Source: Nitrososphaerota archaeon | GTDB taxonomy: Archaea; Thermoproteota; Nitrososphaeria; Nitrososphaerales; Nitrosopumilaceae | Length of the DNA: 64,000 bases | Direction of reading: 5' to 3' | Assembly (NCBI GenBank): GCA_013288545.1 | Contig: JABDBR010000002.1 | Coordinates: forward strand, 23,420-87,419 | Part shown: positions 55,113-63,853 of the stretch, in pieces | How the letters are laid out: every line of letters starts with the position of its first letter | Numbering within the stretch: the stretch's first letter is position 1 | Made by a program: the position numbers and the translations under genes | The notes under the pieces: model-generated | Seen by the model: only the letters and a program-made list of their open reading frames with translations | What the model was told of the DNA's origin: nothing | Databases searched by the model: none

Positions 55113-55309
55113 TGAAAAGAGCTCACATTTGGATACCAAAACCAGGAAGTAAATTCCAAAGAGTACAGTGTAAAGAATGCGGAGAAGAGAGTGTTGTTTA
55201 CTCACATGTTTCCTCAATAGTTACATGCAAGGCATGTGGTAATACTTTAGCAGAGCCAACCGGTTCCATTGCAAAAACAAATGGAAAAATTTTAGGTAGT
55301 GCAGATTAA
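55112..55309 (+). CDS. rps27e: Ribosomal protein S27e (eS27)
   Basis: 65 residues from ATG 55112, which shares a base with the L44e stop. The zinc ribbon is CKECG and CKACG, and the sequence begins MKRAHIWIPKPGSKF. The longer in-frame ORF upstream (55043) overlaps L44e and is not used. Its end overlaps convergent CobY by 18 bases. Confidence 0.94.
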   Translation: MKRAHIWIPKPGSKFQRVQCKECGEESVVYSHVSSIVTCKACGNTLAEPTGSIAKTNGKILGSAD

Positions 55310-55876
55310 GTCATAATCTTTTTTCGTATTCAGGTTAGTAGCTATTCGTTTATCATCAAAGATTATACATGATTCCCTCACAGGTTTCATGTTTTTTACT
55401 TGTTTAGGATCAACTATAGAAATTCCAGTATATGCACATTCTTCACCATCATAATCAACAAAAAATTCTGCTTCCAGTCCAAGAGATTGAAGAAAATTTT
55501 TTCGAACTAGTATACTTGTCCACACATCTTCGCCATTTACCAGACTTACAATTTTCCTAATTATTTCAGAGTCTAAAAGTGGCATATCACCAGAAGCTAC
55601 AAAAATCAATTCTTCAAACTTGTGTAGAGATTCTCCCAAGTCATCGACATATCCATTTCCCTTTGTTTCAAGTACATCAATTCCCAATCTAGAAACAAAC
55701 TCACGTGTCTTTGGAGCATTATTACTTGTAACGCACACTATCTTTGAGAATATTCCTGAATTTTCAAAAGCATTCAGAACGTGTTCTATCAACGGTTTTT
55801 TATATTTTAGAAGAAGTTTTTCCTCTGGTGATTTCATCCTAGTACCTTTGCCTCCACACATAACTAATCCTATCAT
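55292..55876 (-). CDS. cobY: Adenosylcobinamide-phosphate guanylyltransferase (CobY)
   Basis: 194 residues, nucleotidyltransferase fold. Opening GLVMCGGKGTRM is the GTP loop, and SGDMPLLDSEI holds the metal aspartate. Archaeal CobY replaces bacterial CobU and attaches GMP to adenosylcobinamide phosphate. Last gene of the cobalamin operon, overlapping cobS by 4 bases. Confidence 0.92.
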   Translation of the reverse strand: MIGLVMCGGKGTRMKSPEEKLLLKYKKPLIEHVLNAFENSGIFSKIVCVTSNNAPKTREFVSRLGIDVLETKGNGYVDDLGESLHKFEELIFVASGDMPLLDSEIIRKIVSLVNGEDVWTSILVRKNFLQSLGLEAEFFVDYDGEECAYTGISIVDPKQVKNMKPVRESCIIFDDKRIATNLNTKKDYDLICTT

Positions 55877-56598
55877 ACCGATGCAAAAATCAATAAAGAT
55901 GTCAACCTTACTAATTCATTACTTGCCCCAAATACGTCGCCTGAAATTCCTCCAAAGCTTCTTTTTGCAACAGTAAGCAATAGAAAAGACAATCCTATAC
56001 ACGATATTACTACAAATACGCCTGTCATCCCTCCTAAAATCACAGTTGGTATTATTGCAAGTATTACAGCTACTGCAAGTTTTTTTGGATCCTTCATGGA
56101 TTGAGTAAAAGGAGAACTAAGTCCTTGCCAAGCTGAGATTCCACGATTTGCCTGTATTACCATAGACAGTTTGGCCATCAATTCACTTAGCAAAATTGCC
56201 TCAAACAATACAAAACCCTTCATCATAGAAATTGCAAGTATCATTCCTGCAGCATACAATACAACTGTCATTACTCCCGCAGAACCAACAGCTGGGTCTC
56301 TCATTGCTTTGAGTTTTTTTTCTTTTGTTCCCTTTGCCATAATTCCATCCGCAAAATCACAGAGTGCATCAGTATGATGAATCCCAGTGATTATGGCAAG
56401 TGCTCCAGTTAAGATCAAACCAGTAATCAGAGGTTGAAGAAACAAAGATAGTCCATAACCTGCTGCACCAATGACTAGTCCAATCAAAGCTCCCGCAATT
56501 GGAAAAAGATACATGTTCTTTGCAACAGTTTCTAGCTCGCTATTCTTAGAAGGAATAATAGTTAGAAATGATACTACAGATGATATTTCCTTAAACAT
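55873..56598 (-). CDS. cobS: Cobalamin synthase (CobS)
   Basis: About 241 residues from the ATG at 56598, chosen because it gives the opening MFKEISSVVSFLTIIP and overlaps the cbiB end by 8 bases only. Several TM helices. The catalytic motif is HTDALCDFADGIMAKGTKEKK. It joins adenosyl-GDP-cobinamide to alpha-ribazole at the membrane. Confidence 0.93.
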   Translation of the reverse strand: MFKEISSVVSFLTIIPSKNSELETVAKNMYLFPIAGALIGLVIGAAGYGLSLFLQPLITGLILTGALAIITGIHHTDALCDFADGIMAKGTKEKKLKAMRDPAVGSAGVMTVVLYAAGMILAISMMKGFVLFEAILLSELMAKLSMVIQANRGISAWQGLSSPFTQSMKDPKKLAVAVILAIIPTVILGGMTGVFVVISCIGLSFLLLTVAKRSFGGISGDVFGASNELVRLTSLLIFASV

Positions 56599-57583
56599 TA
56601 AACCACCAACCAAGAGATGACAATAGCAAAATAACAGGAATTGTAAAAAGTAAAGCAAACAGCACTGTAGTGACTTTCATTATAGAAATTGCAGATCTGA
56701 AATGCCTTTCAGTTATCTCAGAATTACCATCTCCTAGTACATAATGCTCCATTTTTTCAAATTTTATTCCAAGTGCACCTGCCAGAGTTGCCATTGGATA
56801 GCCAGCGTTTGGGCTTTCAGTCTTTGAACCATCTCGTTTCATGATATGAATTGAGTGTCTCCAATCTTCCTTTAGTATGATACAAGAAAATACCATTACA
56901 AGACTTGTGAGTCTAGAAGGAAGAAAGTTGAGTATTTTATCACAGTTGGCAGCAAACCAACCTGTGTTTCTAAATATTTCTGTCTTGTATCCAATCATAG
57001 AGTCAGCAGTATTTACAGTTCTATAAACAAATGCACCAATTAGGCCAAAAATTGAGAAATAAAAAAGCGGACCAGTGATTCCGTCAACGATGTTTTCACT
57101 GATGCTTTCAAGTGTTGCAGAAATAATATGTTGTTTATCCAGATTTTTGGTATTTCGCTTTACTATCATAGAAAGTTTTGTCCTAGCACCATCTAGGTCA
57201 TTTTTAGATAGAGAATCCATGATTTTTGATGCGTGATCTTCCATTCCCTTTATGGCAATAGTAGTCTTTAGAAGAATTCCGACCAAAATTATGCTTGCAC
57301 CAATAAGCAGAATTTTATAGAATTCATTTGAATCAAAATTTTCCACATATTTCAAAGAAGATGAAAATGAGGTAACCAGAAAAGAGACTATCGCTATCAC
57401 CAAAACGAGAATAAGAATTCCATTGGTTTTTTCAATCACTGGATTGGTTGATTTTGCATATGGTACAAACTTGCCAATCAATTTTCCTATCCAGACAGTT
57501 GGATGATATCGGTTTGCTGGATCTCCAAAAAGAAAATCAAGCGCAAGTGCAAATATAACTGCAATTATTGGTATTAGAATCAA
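56591..57583 (-). CDS. cbiB: Adenosylcobinamide-phosphate synthase (CbiB/CobD)
   Basis: About 330 residues from TTG 57583, which shares two bases with the CobQ stop (TTGA). Several TM helices; the N-terminus has LDFLFGDPANRYHPTVWIGKLI, the family signature (FGDP...HPVxxxG). It joins adenosylcobyric acid with aminopropanol or its phosphate. Also called cobD in some nomenclatures. Confidence 0.93.
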   Translation of the reverse strand: MILIPIIAVIFALALDFLFGDPANRYHPTVWIGKLIGKFVPYAKSTNPVIEKTNGILILVLVIAIVSFLVTSFSSSLKYVENFDSNEFYKILLIGASIILVGILLKTTIAIKGMEDHASKIMDSLSKNDLDGARTKLSMIVKRNTKNLDKQHIISATLESISENIVDGITGPLFYFSIFGLIGAFVYRTVNTADSMIGYKTEIFRNTGWFAANCDKILNFLPSRLTSLVMVFSCIILKEDWRHSIHIMKRDGSKTESPNAGYPMATLAGALGIKFEKMEHYVLGDGNSEITERHFRSAISIMKVTTVLFALLFTIPVILLLSSLGWWFNV

Positions 57584-58425
57584 CTTATCATACCTCGTAT
57601 CTTTTTCATATCGATATTTTTTTTCACAGTGCAAGCCAAGTGATCAATTTCTTTATCTAGTGTTCTCAGATATTTTTTTGTCCATAAGACTTGTTTTGGA
57701 TTTGCGTGTAGAGAATCTTCATCTGGGATATCAAATTTAATTAGAGGAATCGTGCCAATTACTGGTTTCATGGTTTTCTTTTTCAATATTGAATAGCCGG
57801 GATGCAGTATAGCCACATCTCCTCTAAACTTGTTTATAACAAACCCTTTGACTAGTTTTTGATGTTTCTTATCAAGAAGAGCCAACGTTCCCACAATACT
57901 GGCAAAACTTCCACCCTTATCTATGTCAGTAACCAAGATCACGGGGGATTGACAATATTCTGCCATTCTCATGTTAGCAATGTCATATCGTTGCAAGTTT
58001 ATTTCTGCTGGAGATCCTGCTCCCTCAAGTATTACAATATCATTTACCTTTAACAATTGGTCAAGCGCACTCTTTGATTCTTCCAGTCCTGTTGAGAGCG
58101 CAAATTTTTTGTAATAGTCCCTAGCATGCATTTTACGATATAATATACCGTTTACAAAAATTTCACTCTTGTAATTCCCAAGAGGTTTTAACAAAATTGG
58201 GTTCATTATTGGAATTATCTTAGTTCTTGCAGCAATTGCCTGGATAGCTTGAGCCCTTGAGATTTCAAAGTCTTTGCCAATATAAGAATAAGACGACATG
58301 TTTTGTGACTTGAATGGCGCTACCTTGTATCCATCATCAGAGAGAATTCTACAAAGAGCAGTAACTAGAGTTGTTTTACCAGCCCCGGAGGAAGTACCTT
58401 GTATCATCAAAGTTTTTGCAGTCAT
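57580..58425 (-). CDS. cobQ: Cobyric acid synthase lacking the glutaminase domain
   Basis: 281 residues, whereas CobQ is normally close to 480-500. The N-terminal ATP-dependent ligase domain is complete: QGTSSGAGKTTLVTALCR (about 9-26), FKSQNMS, LEGAGSPAEINL (about 134-145) and GFVINKFRGD. It stops about 30 residues past IPDEDSLH. The class I glutaminase domain is absent, and the next gene follows directly in a different frame with no remnant. Amidation of side chains b, d, e and g would need free ammonia or a separate glutaminase. Confidence 0.88.
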   Translation of the reverse strand: MTAKTLMIQGTSSGAGKTTLVTALCRILSDDGYKVAPFKSQNMSSYSYIGKDFEISRAQAIQAIAARTKIIPIMNPILLKPLGNYKSEIFVNGILYRKMHARDYYKKFALSTGLEESKSALDQLLKVNDIVILEGAGSPAEINLQRYDIANMRMAEYCQSPVILVTDIDKGGSFASIVGTLALLDKKHQKLVKGFVINKFRGDVAILHPGYSILKKKTMKPVIGTIPLIKFDIPDEDSLHANPKQVLWTKKYLRTLDKEIDHLACTVKKNIDMKKIRGMIS

Positions 58426-59510
58426 AATTCTCTTAATGCCTCAATTAGCTTGAGATTTTCTTTGCGAGTTCGAACTGCAATCCTTATGAAATTATCATTC
58501 AATCCATGAAATGTACTACAATCTCTTATGAGGATATTTCGTTTTAACAATCTATTTTGAATTTGGCTTGATTTTATCTTTGATTTTATCAAAATAAAAT
58601 TTGTATTAGAATTATAACAAGTAAAGCCCTTTATCTTCGATATAGAATTTGTGAGAAATTTTGATTCCTTTTTTATAATATTCAGTGTTTTTGGTAAATG
58701 TGATTTATCAGATAGTGCTTTGATTGATGATTGCTGTGCAATCCCGCTAACGTTCCATGGAATCTTTATTTTTCGTAGAATTTCAATCATTTTTTTATTG
58801 CCAAGCCCGTATCCGATTCTCAGCCCTGCTAACCCAAATGATTTTGTCAAGGATCTAAGAATGAAAAGATTATCAAATTCTTTCAAATATGAGACAACAC
58901 TCTCATTACCATCTGGAACTAACTCAATAAAACATTCATCAAGAAAAACCATTGTAGATTTGTCATATGCTGATTCTAGGATTTTTAACATGTTCTTTTT
59001 CTTTATAAGAACTCCCGTAGGATTATTTGGATTACATAAAAAGATACAGTTTTTCTTTTCCATCATATCTTGAAATTCCGATAGGTTTTGGTTTAGATCC
59101 ATTGATTTGAAAAAAAATAGTATTGCCCCGTTTAATTTTGCAGCAGATTCATATTCACTAAATGTAGGAATTGGAATCAGCACTTTTTGATTTCGTAAAA
59201 ATGTAGCACAGTAATTATAGATTATTTCAGTGGCTCCATTTCCCACTATAATCTGATTTTTTAGAATTCCAGTGTATTTTTGAAGATGAGTTCTCAATTC
59301 ATCTGAATTAGGATCTGGATAGACAGAAATTTGTGAAATATTTTTGAAGGCATCTCTTACTTTAGATGGAAAACCAATAGGGTTGACATTGGAACTAAAG
59401 TCAAGTAATCTTAAATTGTGTTTGAGGCTGCTATCTGAAAATATACCTCCATGAGCAGCCACTTTATGATTTTCTATTGTCTTTTCTATTCTAATCCTCA
59501 TATTTTTCAA
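58422..59510 (-). CDS. Threonine-phosphate decarboxylase (CobD/CobC family)
   Basis: 362 residues, fold-type I PLP enzyme related to HisC. HGGI.SDSS...LDFSSNVNPIGFP is the CobC/CobD opening, and the Schiff-base lysine is in RSLTKSFGLAGLRIGYG. It makes (R)-1-aminopropan-2-ol phosphate. First gene of the cobalamin operon, overlapping cobQ by 4 bases. Named differently across organisms, so no symbol is given. Confidence 0.88.
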   Translation of the reverse strand: MKNMRIRIEKTIENHKVAAHGGIFSDSSLKHNLRLLDFSSNVNPIGFPSKVRDAFKNISQISVYPDPNSDELRTHLQKYTGILKNQIIVGNGATEIIYNYCATFLRNQKVLIPIPTFSEYESAAKLNGAILFFFKSMDLNQNLSEFQDMMEKKNCIFLCNPNNPTGVLIKKKNMLKILESAYDKSTMVFLDECFIELVPDGNESVVSYLKEFDNLFILRSLTKSFGLAGLRIGYGLGNKKMIEILRKIKIPWNVSGIAQQSSIKALSDKSHLPKTLNIIKKESKFLTNSISKIKGFTCYNSNTNFILIKSKIKSSQIQNRLLKRNILIRDCSTFHGLNDNFIRIAVRTRKENLKLIEALREL

Positions 59511-59586
59511 ATACTCATATCAGTATTTAGTTGTGTTTTGCTTGTACTTCTAAAAGAATATTAATTGTACAAAGACTATTTTCTTC

Positions 59587-60663
59587 ATGAAGCGCGTAGC
59601 CATAATAGGAGTCACTGGAGCAGTAGGACAGGAATTTGTTCTTGCTTTAAACAAACATCCGTGGTTTGAGGTAAAGCAAATAGCCGCATCTGAGCGCTCA
59701 GCCAAGAAAAAATTTGTAGATGCAATAAGAGATCCAAACAGTGGTATTTTGAAATGGCATTTACGAGAAACTATTCCAGAATATGTGAAGGATATGATAG
59801 TAGATGCAGTAGATGATATTAATCCAGAAAATTTTGATTTAATTTTTAGTTCTGTAGAAAGCGAAGCTGCAAGAGACATAGAAACAAAGTTTGCAAAACA
59901 TGTTCCAGTTATCAGCACTTCTGCAGCATACAGATACGAAGCAGATGTTCCAATTTTAATCCCAGGAATAAATGATGATCATATAGGATTACTAGACGTT
60001 CAAAGAAAGAATAGGGGTTGGAAAGGATTTGTAGCACCATTACCAAATTGCACAACAACAGGACTTGCAATAACAATGAGACCACTTCTAGACAAGTTTG
60101 GTGCTCAGAAGATAATCATGACATCCATGCAGGCAATGTCAGGCGCAGGTAGATCACCTGGTGTTTCTGCACTAGATATTACCGATAATATCATTCCATA
60201 CATACCAAAGGAAGAAGACAAGGTACGACTAGAGACAGGAAAAATACTTGGAAAGTTCATAGATGGAAAAATTGATCCTGCAAAAATGAAAGTCAGTTGT
60301 ACATGTACAAGAGTTCCAGTATTAGATGGACATACTGAAACCGTTTTTGTTGAAACTGCTACTCATGTTGATCCAGAAACTGTCAAGAAAGCAATGCAGG
60401 ATTTCTCAGACCATGTGAGTGTTACAGGACTACCTTCTGCTCCAAAAGAATATCTCATGGTCAACGAAGACCCCACAAGGCCACAACCAAGACTAGATAG
60501 AGAAATCAATGAAGGAATGACTACAGTAGTTGGGAGACTAAGAGAAGATACAGTGTTTGACAATGGTATAAAGTATGTACTGTTCTCACATAATGAAAAA
60601 ATGGGTTCTGCAAAAGGGGCAGTATTGCTAGCAGAAATGCTATACAAGAAAGGCTACATTTAG
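59587..60663 (+). CDS. asd: Aspartate-semialdehyde dehydrogenase, archaeal type
   Basis: 358 residues. NADP loop GVTGAVGQEFVLAL at the N-terminus; catalytic cysteine in LPNCTTTGLAI (about 155-165). Catalyses the branch point to threonine, methionine and lysine; threonine synthase is at 26989. Alone in its transcription unit, divergent from the cobalamin operon. Confidence 0.94.
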   Translation: MKRVAIIGVTGAVGQEFVLALNKHPWFEVKQIAASERSAKKKFVDAIRDPNSGILKWHLRETIPEYVKDMIVDAVDDINPENFDLIFSSVESEAARDIETKFAKHVPVISTSAAYRYEADVPILIPGINDDHIGLLDVQRKNRGWKGFVAPLPNCTTTGLAITMRPLLDKFGAQKIIMTSMQAMSGAGRSPGVSALDITDNIIPYIPKEEDKVRLETGKILGKFIDGKIDPAKMKVSCTCTRVPVLDGHTETVFVETATHVDPETVKKAMQDFSDHVSVTGLPSAPKEYLMVNEDPTRPQPRLDREINEGMTTVVGRLREDTVFDNGIKYVLFSHNEKMGSAKGAVLLAEMLYKKGYI

Positions 60664-60738
60664 CAAATTATGAAATTATAGAAATTTTATACTAACAACT
60701 TTAATAAGATCCATTTATTCACAATAATCTGTATTTTG

Positions 60739-61197
60739 ATGACAAAAGTTGATGATTTAGATATGATAATTTTATCAGAATTATCACAGGACGCAAACAT
60801 ATCAGTTCCACGAATTTCAAAGAAGATTAACGTAAATTCGTCTGTAGTATACAGCCGAATCAAGAGGTTAATCAAAAGAAAACTCATTGAACGTTTTACC
60901 ATAGTTGTAAATGATAGAGAATTAGGCTATACAGTCAAAGCACTTACCGGAATAAACATGGACTCTAAGATGAGAGATAATGTGATTGAAGAATTAATGA
61001 AGATCCCAGAGGTAAGAGAGATTTCTGAGGTAACTGGAAGATTTGACATTATAGTAACCATGTATGCTAAAAACCTCGATGAAATGCATCGATTAATATC
61101 AGAAAGACTTGGAAGGATTCAGGGAGTTCAGCGTTCTGAGAGTTTTATTGAAATGAAAAGGACAACAAAGCCTATGCCTTACAAGCCAGCAAAATAA
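60739..61197 (+). CDS. Lrp/AsnC-family transcriptional regulator
   Basis: About 152 residues. HTH domain at 1-60 (DDLDMIILSELSQDANISVPRISKKINVN) followed by a RAM effector domain (YTVKALTGINMDS...). Start at ATG 60739; a TTG three bases earlier is in frame. Target genes are not visible. A box A-like TTTAATAAGAT lies about 34 bases upstream. Confidence 0.93.
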   Translation: MTKVDDLDMIILSELSQDANISVPRISKKINVNSSVVYSRIKRLIKRKLIERFTIVVNDRELGYTVKALTGINMDSKMRDNVIEELMKIPEVREISEVTGRFDIIVTMYAKNLDEMHRLISERLGRIQGVQRSESFIEMKRTTKPMPYKPAK

Positions 61198-61239
61198 TTG
61201 AGGCCTTTTCAACCTATAAATAAGTAATAAGATCCAAAT

Positions 61240-62157
61240 GTGAGTAAGAGTGTGCTAACAACAAAAGCTAGTTCAAGAATCAAGGTATACTATGAGGTTA
61301 CCAAGCCAAAGATATGGTATCTCCTTGTGTTTACTGCAATAGGAGCAGCCTTCACGGCATCGAATTTGTATCATATTCCAATATCTCCATTAACATGGTG
61401 TCTTGTCATAGGCGGTGTAATAGCAGGTTCTGCTGCGGCAAACACATTGACAAACTATAATGACAGAGACATAGATGCAATAATGGAACGAACAAAAGAT
61501 AGACCCATTCCAAGTAGAAGGATTTTTCCTGCTGAAAAAGCACTGTATTTTGGATTAATTCTTGCTGCAATATCTCTAGTCAGCGCTTTTGCCATAAACA
61601 TGTGGGCAGGTATTTTCATGGCTTTTGGACTTGCTGATAATATTCTTATTTATAGCAAATTGCTCAAAAGAAGGAGTAGAACAAATATTGTTTTAGGAGG
61701 TTTTTCAGGGGGAGCACCTGCAATGATTGGCTATGTTGCAGTTACAAGTACAGGCCTATGGGATTTAGGCTTGGTCATGGCCGGATTAGTTTTTGTTTGG
61801 ATTCCAATGCACATATGGAGCCTTACACTTCATGTCAAGGAAGATTACAACAAAGTTAATGTTCCAATGTTAACTGCTGTTGAATCTGAAAAGACATCAG
61901 TTCGTGTCATTGCAGGAACCACTATCATGATGGTTCTTTTCAGCGTACTTCCATTTTTCATGACAGGCATGTCTGGAAAACACCTATTCCATGAAGTATA
62001 TCTCTATACTGCAATTGTGTCAGGTGCAATAATGATTGCATTAAGTGCATGGTTACTTGTAAAACCATCTGAGAAAGCGTCATGGACACTATTCAAGTTT
62101 TCAAGTCCATATCTTGCAATATTGTTTATTGCATTAATGATTGATTCTGCGCTTTGA
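61240..62157 (+). CDS. ctaB: Protoheme IX farnesyltransferase (heme O synthase)
   Basis: 305 residues, UbiA prenyltransferase family with about 8-9 TM helices. The signature NDRDIDAIMERTKDRP (about 73-88) is clear, and the second acidic loop VKEDYNKVNVPML is present. Makes heme O for terminal oxidases. A CCTATAAATAA box is about 22 bases before the GTG start. Confidence 0.92.
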   Translation: MSKSVLTTKASSRIKVYYEVTKPKIWYLLVFTAIGAAFTASNLYHIPISPLTWCLVIGGVIAGSAAANTLTNYNDRDIDAIMERTKDRPIPSRRIFPAEKALYFGLILAAISLVSAFAINMWAGIFMAFGLADNILIYSKLLKRRSRTNIVLGGFSGGAPAMIGYVAVTSTGLWDLGLVMAGLVFVWIPMHIWSLTLHVKEDYNKVNVPMLTAVESEKTSVRVIAGTTIMMVLFSVLPFFMTGMSGKHLFHEVYLYTAIVSGAIMIALSAWLLVKPSEKASWTLFKFSSPYLAILFIALMIDSAL

Positions 62158-62160
62158 GTT

Positions 62161-63495
62161 TTATTTAAAATATTTTTTTAATGATATTTTTTCAGCACCA
62201 GGAATTTTAGCAATTTCAAATCCATCCGCTCTTTTTGAAAAGGATTTGGTGGCATCTACTCCCATCTTGGCAGTAAGAAGATTTTTTTGATCACTAGATG
62301 GGTCCAGACTAGAACCTCTCACTTTAGATATTATTATTAGATCTTTGTCGGCTTGAAATCTAGTAGCCATTGCATATTCAACCGCAACAGGATCTGATGG
62401 ATCAATGTCATCATCTACTATTACCACATTCTTGAGGGATCGATGTGCAGAAAAGGCAGCTTCAATTGCCTTTCTGGGATCCGAGTCTCGTTTTTTTGAT
62501 ATCTGAATAACTGCATGTAACCATTTACAGCCACCTTCAGTCAGTACAACATTCCTAGTTTGTGGTAGAACTTGTTTTAGATCTTTGTTTATCTTAGCTT
62601 CAATTGGCATACCCATCAGCAATTGATGTTCACCAAAGCCAGCCAGTACATCATGAAAGATAGGATTATTTCTAAAGTATATTCGGTCAAGCTCAAAAAC
62701 AGGTTGGACTCTTTTGAAATCATATGTGCGAAGCATTTCTACCATCCATTCTTTGTGTGTCTTGTCTTTGAGAATTCTTCCCTCGATAATTATTTCTGAT
62801 TCTGATGGGACAAGCATCTTAGAATAAGGTGATATGGAAAGAGTGAGTTTTTTGTCTAGTAATTCATTTGCAATCTCAAGTTCATCTTTTCCCCAATCAG
62901 CTTGGTATGCCCCGGCAATTGAAACAGCTGGATGAACACCTATTGAAATTGCAACTTTAAGGTCTTCACCATGTTCTTTTGCATAAACAAAAGTTCTATG
63001 AAGATGTCTTCCCTCCACCATTCTAATTGAAAAATGTTTTTCATCGATCCTCAATAATCTATTAAATGATGAATTTTGTGTACCCATTTCCTGGTTTTTA
63101 GTATATATGATTGAGGATGTAATGAAAGGCCCTGGTTCTTTATCAAAATGAGTAACTATTGGTAAAGTAAAAAGATCTCTTGATTGATTTTCCATGAATT
63201 TAGCCTTTGTAGTTATTTTTGGTTTTGATGCATGTTTTATAGCAGAAATTACTTTTTCGTGTATCTTGTCTTCAGTGGCACCAACTGCATAAGCAAATCT
63301 TTTTCGTGTACCAACCAGATTTGAAACTACACGAAACTTGCTATCTTTAACATTTTCAAACAACACTGCTTTTGAGCCGTCCATCTTGGCAGTTACTGCA
63401 GCAATCTCAAATTTTGTAGAAACTTTCTTTTTTACTACAGCCAACTCGCCCTTTTTGGATACAAGATCCAGATAGCTTCGCATATCAGAAGTCAT
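62161..63495 (-). CDS. UbiD-family decarboxylase
   Basis: 444 residues, prenyl-FMN-dependent decarboxylase family. N-terminal domain, core barrel and C-terminal helix are all present; the C-terminal half shows DDDIDPSDPVAVEYAMATR. In archaea, members of this family are anhydromevalonate-phosphate decarboxylases of the modified mevalonate pathway, and HMG-CoA reductase is in the same window. That role is inference. The start overlaps the upstream small gene by 4 bases. Confidence 0.85.
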   Translation of the reverse strand: MTSDMRSYLDLVSKKGELAVVKKKVSTKFEIAAVTAKMDGSKAVLFENVKDSKFRVVSNLVGTRKRFAYAVGATEDKIHEKVISAIKHASKPKITTKAKFMENQSRDLFTLPIVTHFDKEPGPFITSSIIYTKNQEMGTQNSSFNRLLRIDEKHFSIRMVEGRHLHRTFVYAKEHGEDLKVAISIGVHPAVSIAGAYQADWGKDELEIANELLDKKLTLSISPYSKMLVPSESEIIIEGRILKDKTHKEWMVEMLRTYDFKRVQPVFELDRIYFRNNPIFHDVLAGFGEHQLLMGMPIEAKINKDLKQVLPQTRNVVLTEGGCKWLHAVIQISKKRDSDPRKAIEAAFSAHRSLKNVVIVDDDIDPSDPVAVEYAMATRFQADKDLIIISKVRGSSLDPSSDQKNLLTAKMGVDATKSFSKRADGFEIAKIPGAEKISLKKYFK

Positions 63496-63830
63496 TGTTT
63501 TATAATCTCCATTAATTCGTTCATTAGTACTTTCATACTGTCAAGATCTAAGTCTTTTTCAATATTTAATGAAAAAATGCATATTCCATTTATTGTAGAA
63601 GCCACACGCTCTGAGACCATTTTGAGGAAAAGTGTATCTGATTTTGATGGTATTACAGCAGCTGTACTTACACGACCACCCGAACTAATAGAAACAACAA
63701 GTGTTCCTATTCTTTCTTTTCCCTCAGAAATGGAAATAAAATTACCATTATCGTATGGAACAATCTGTACCAAGAAGTCTCTATGATTCACCTTGACGGT
63801 TTTTTTCGTATAACCGACCTGTGATATCAA
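63492..63830 (-). CDS. Small protein resembling proteasome-assembly chaperone PSMG3/Pba3
   Basis: 112 residues. A beta-strand-rich pattern with ISEGKERIGTLVVSI, then VSERVASTINGICIFSLNI, is similar in arrangement to PSMG3 (a strand ending GTL followed by a late hydrophobic helix and strand). Such chaperones help alpha-ring assembly of the proteasome. The resemblance is by eye, short and not certain. Start overlaps nothing upstream; it is translationally coupled to the UbiD-family gene. Confidence 0.4.
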   Translation of the reverse strand: MISQVGYTKKTVKVNHRDFLVQIVPYDNGNFISISEGKERIGTLVVSISSGGRVSTAAVIPSKSDTLFLKMVSERVASTINGICIFSLNIEKDLDLDSMKVLMNELMEIIKQ

Positions 63831-63853
63831 CGGCTTACTTCAGCTTACTAGAC

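Noticed and set aside
57580..57640. Frameshift hiding the CobQ glutaminase domain
   Set aside because: The following sequence in other frames is the CbiB N-terminus with its family signature, so no lost domain lies there.
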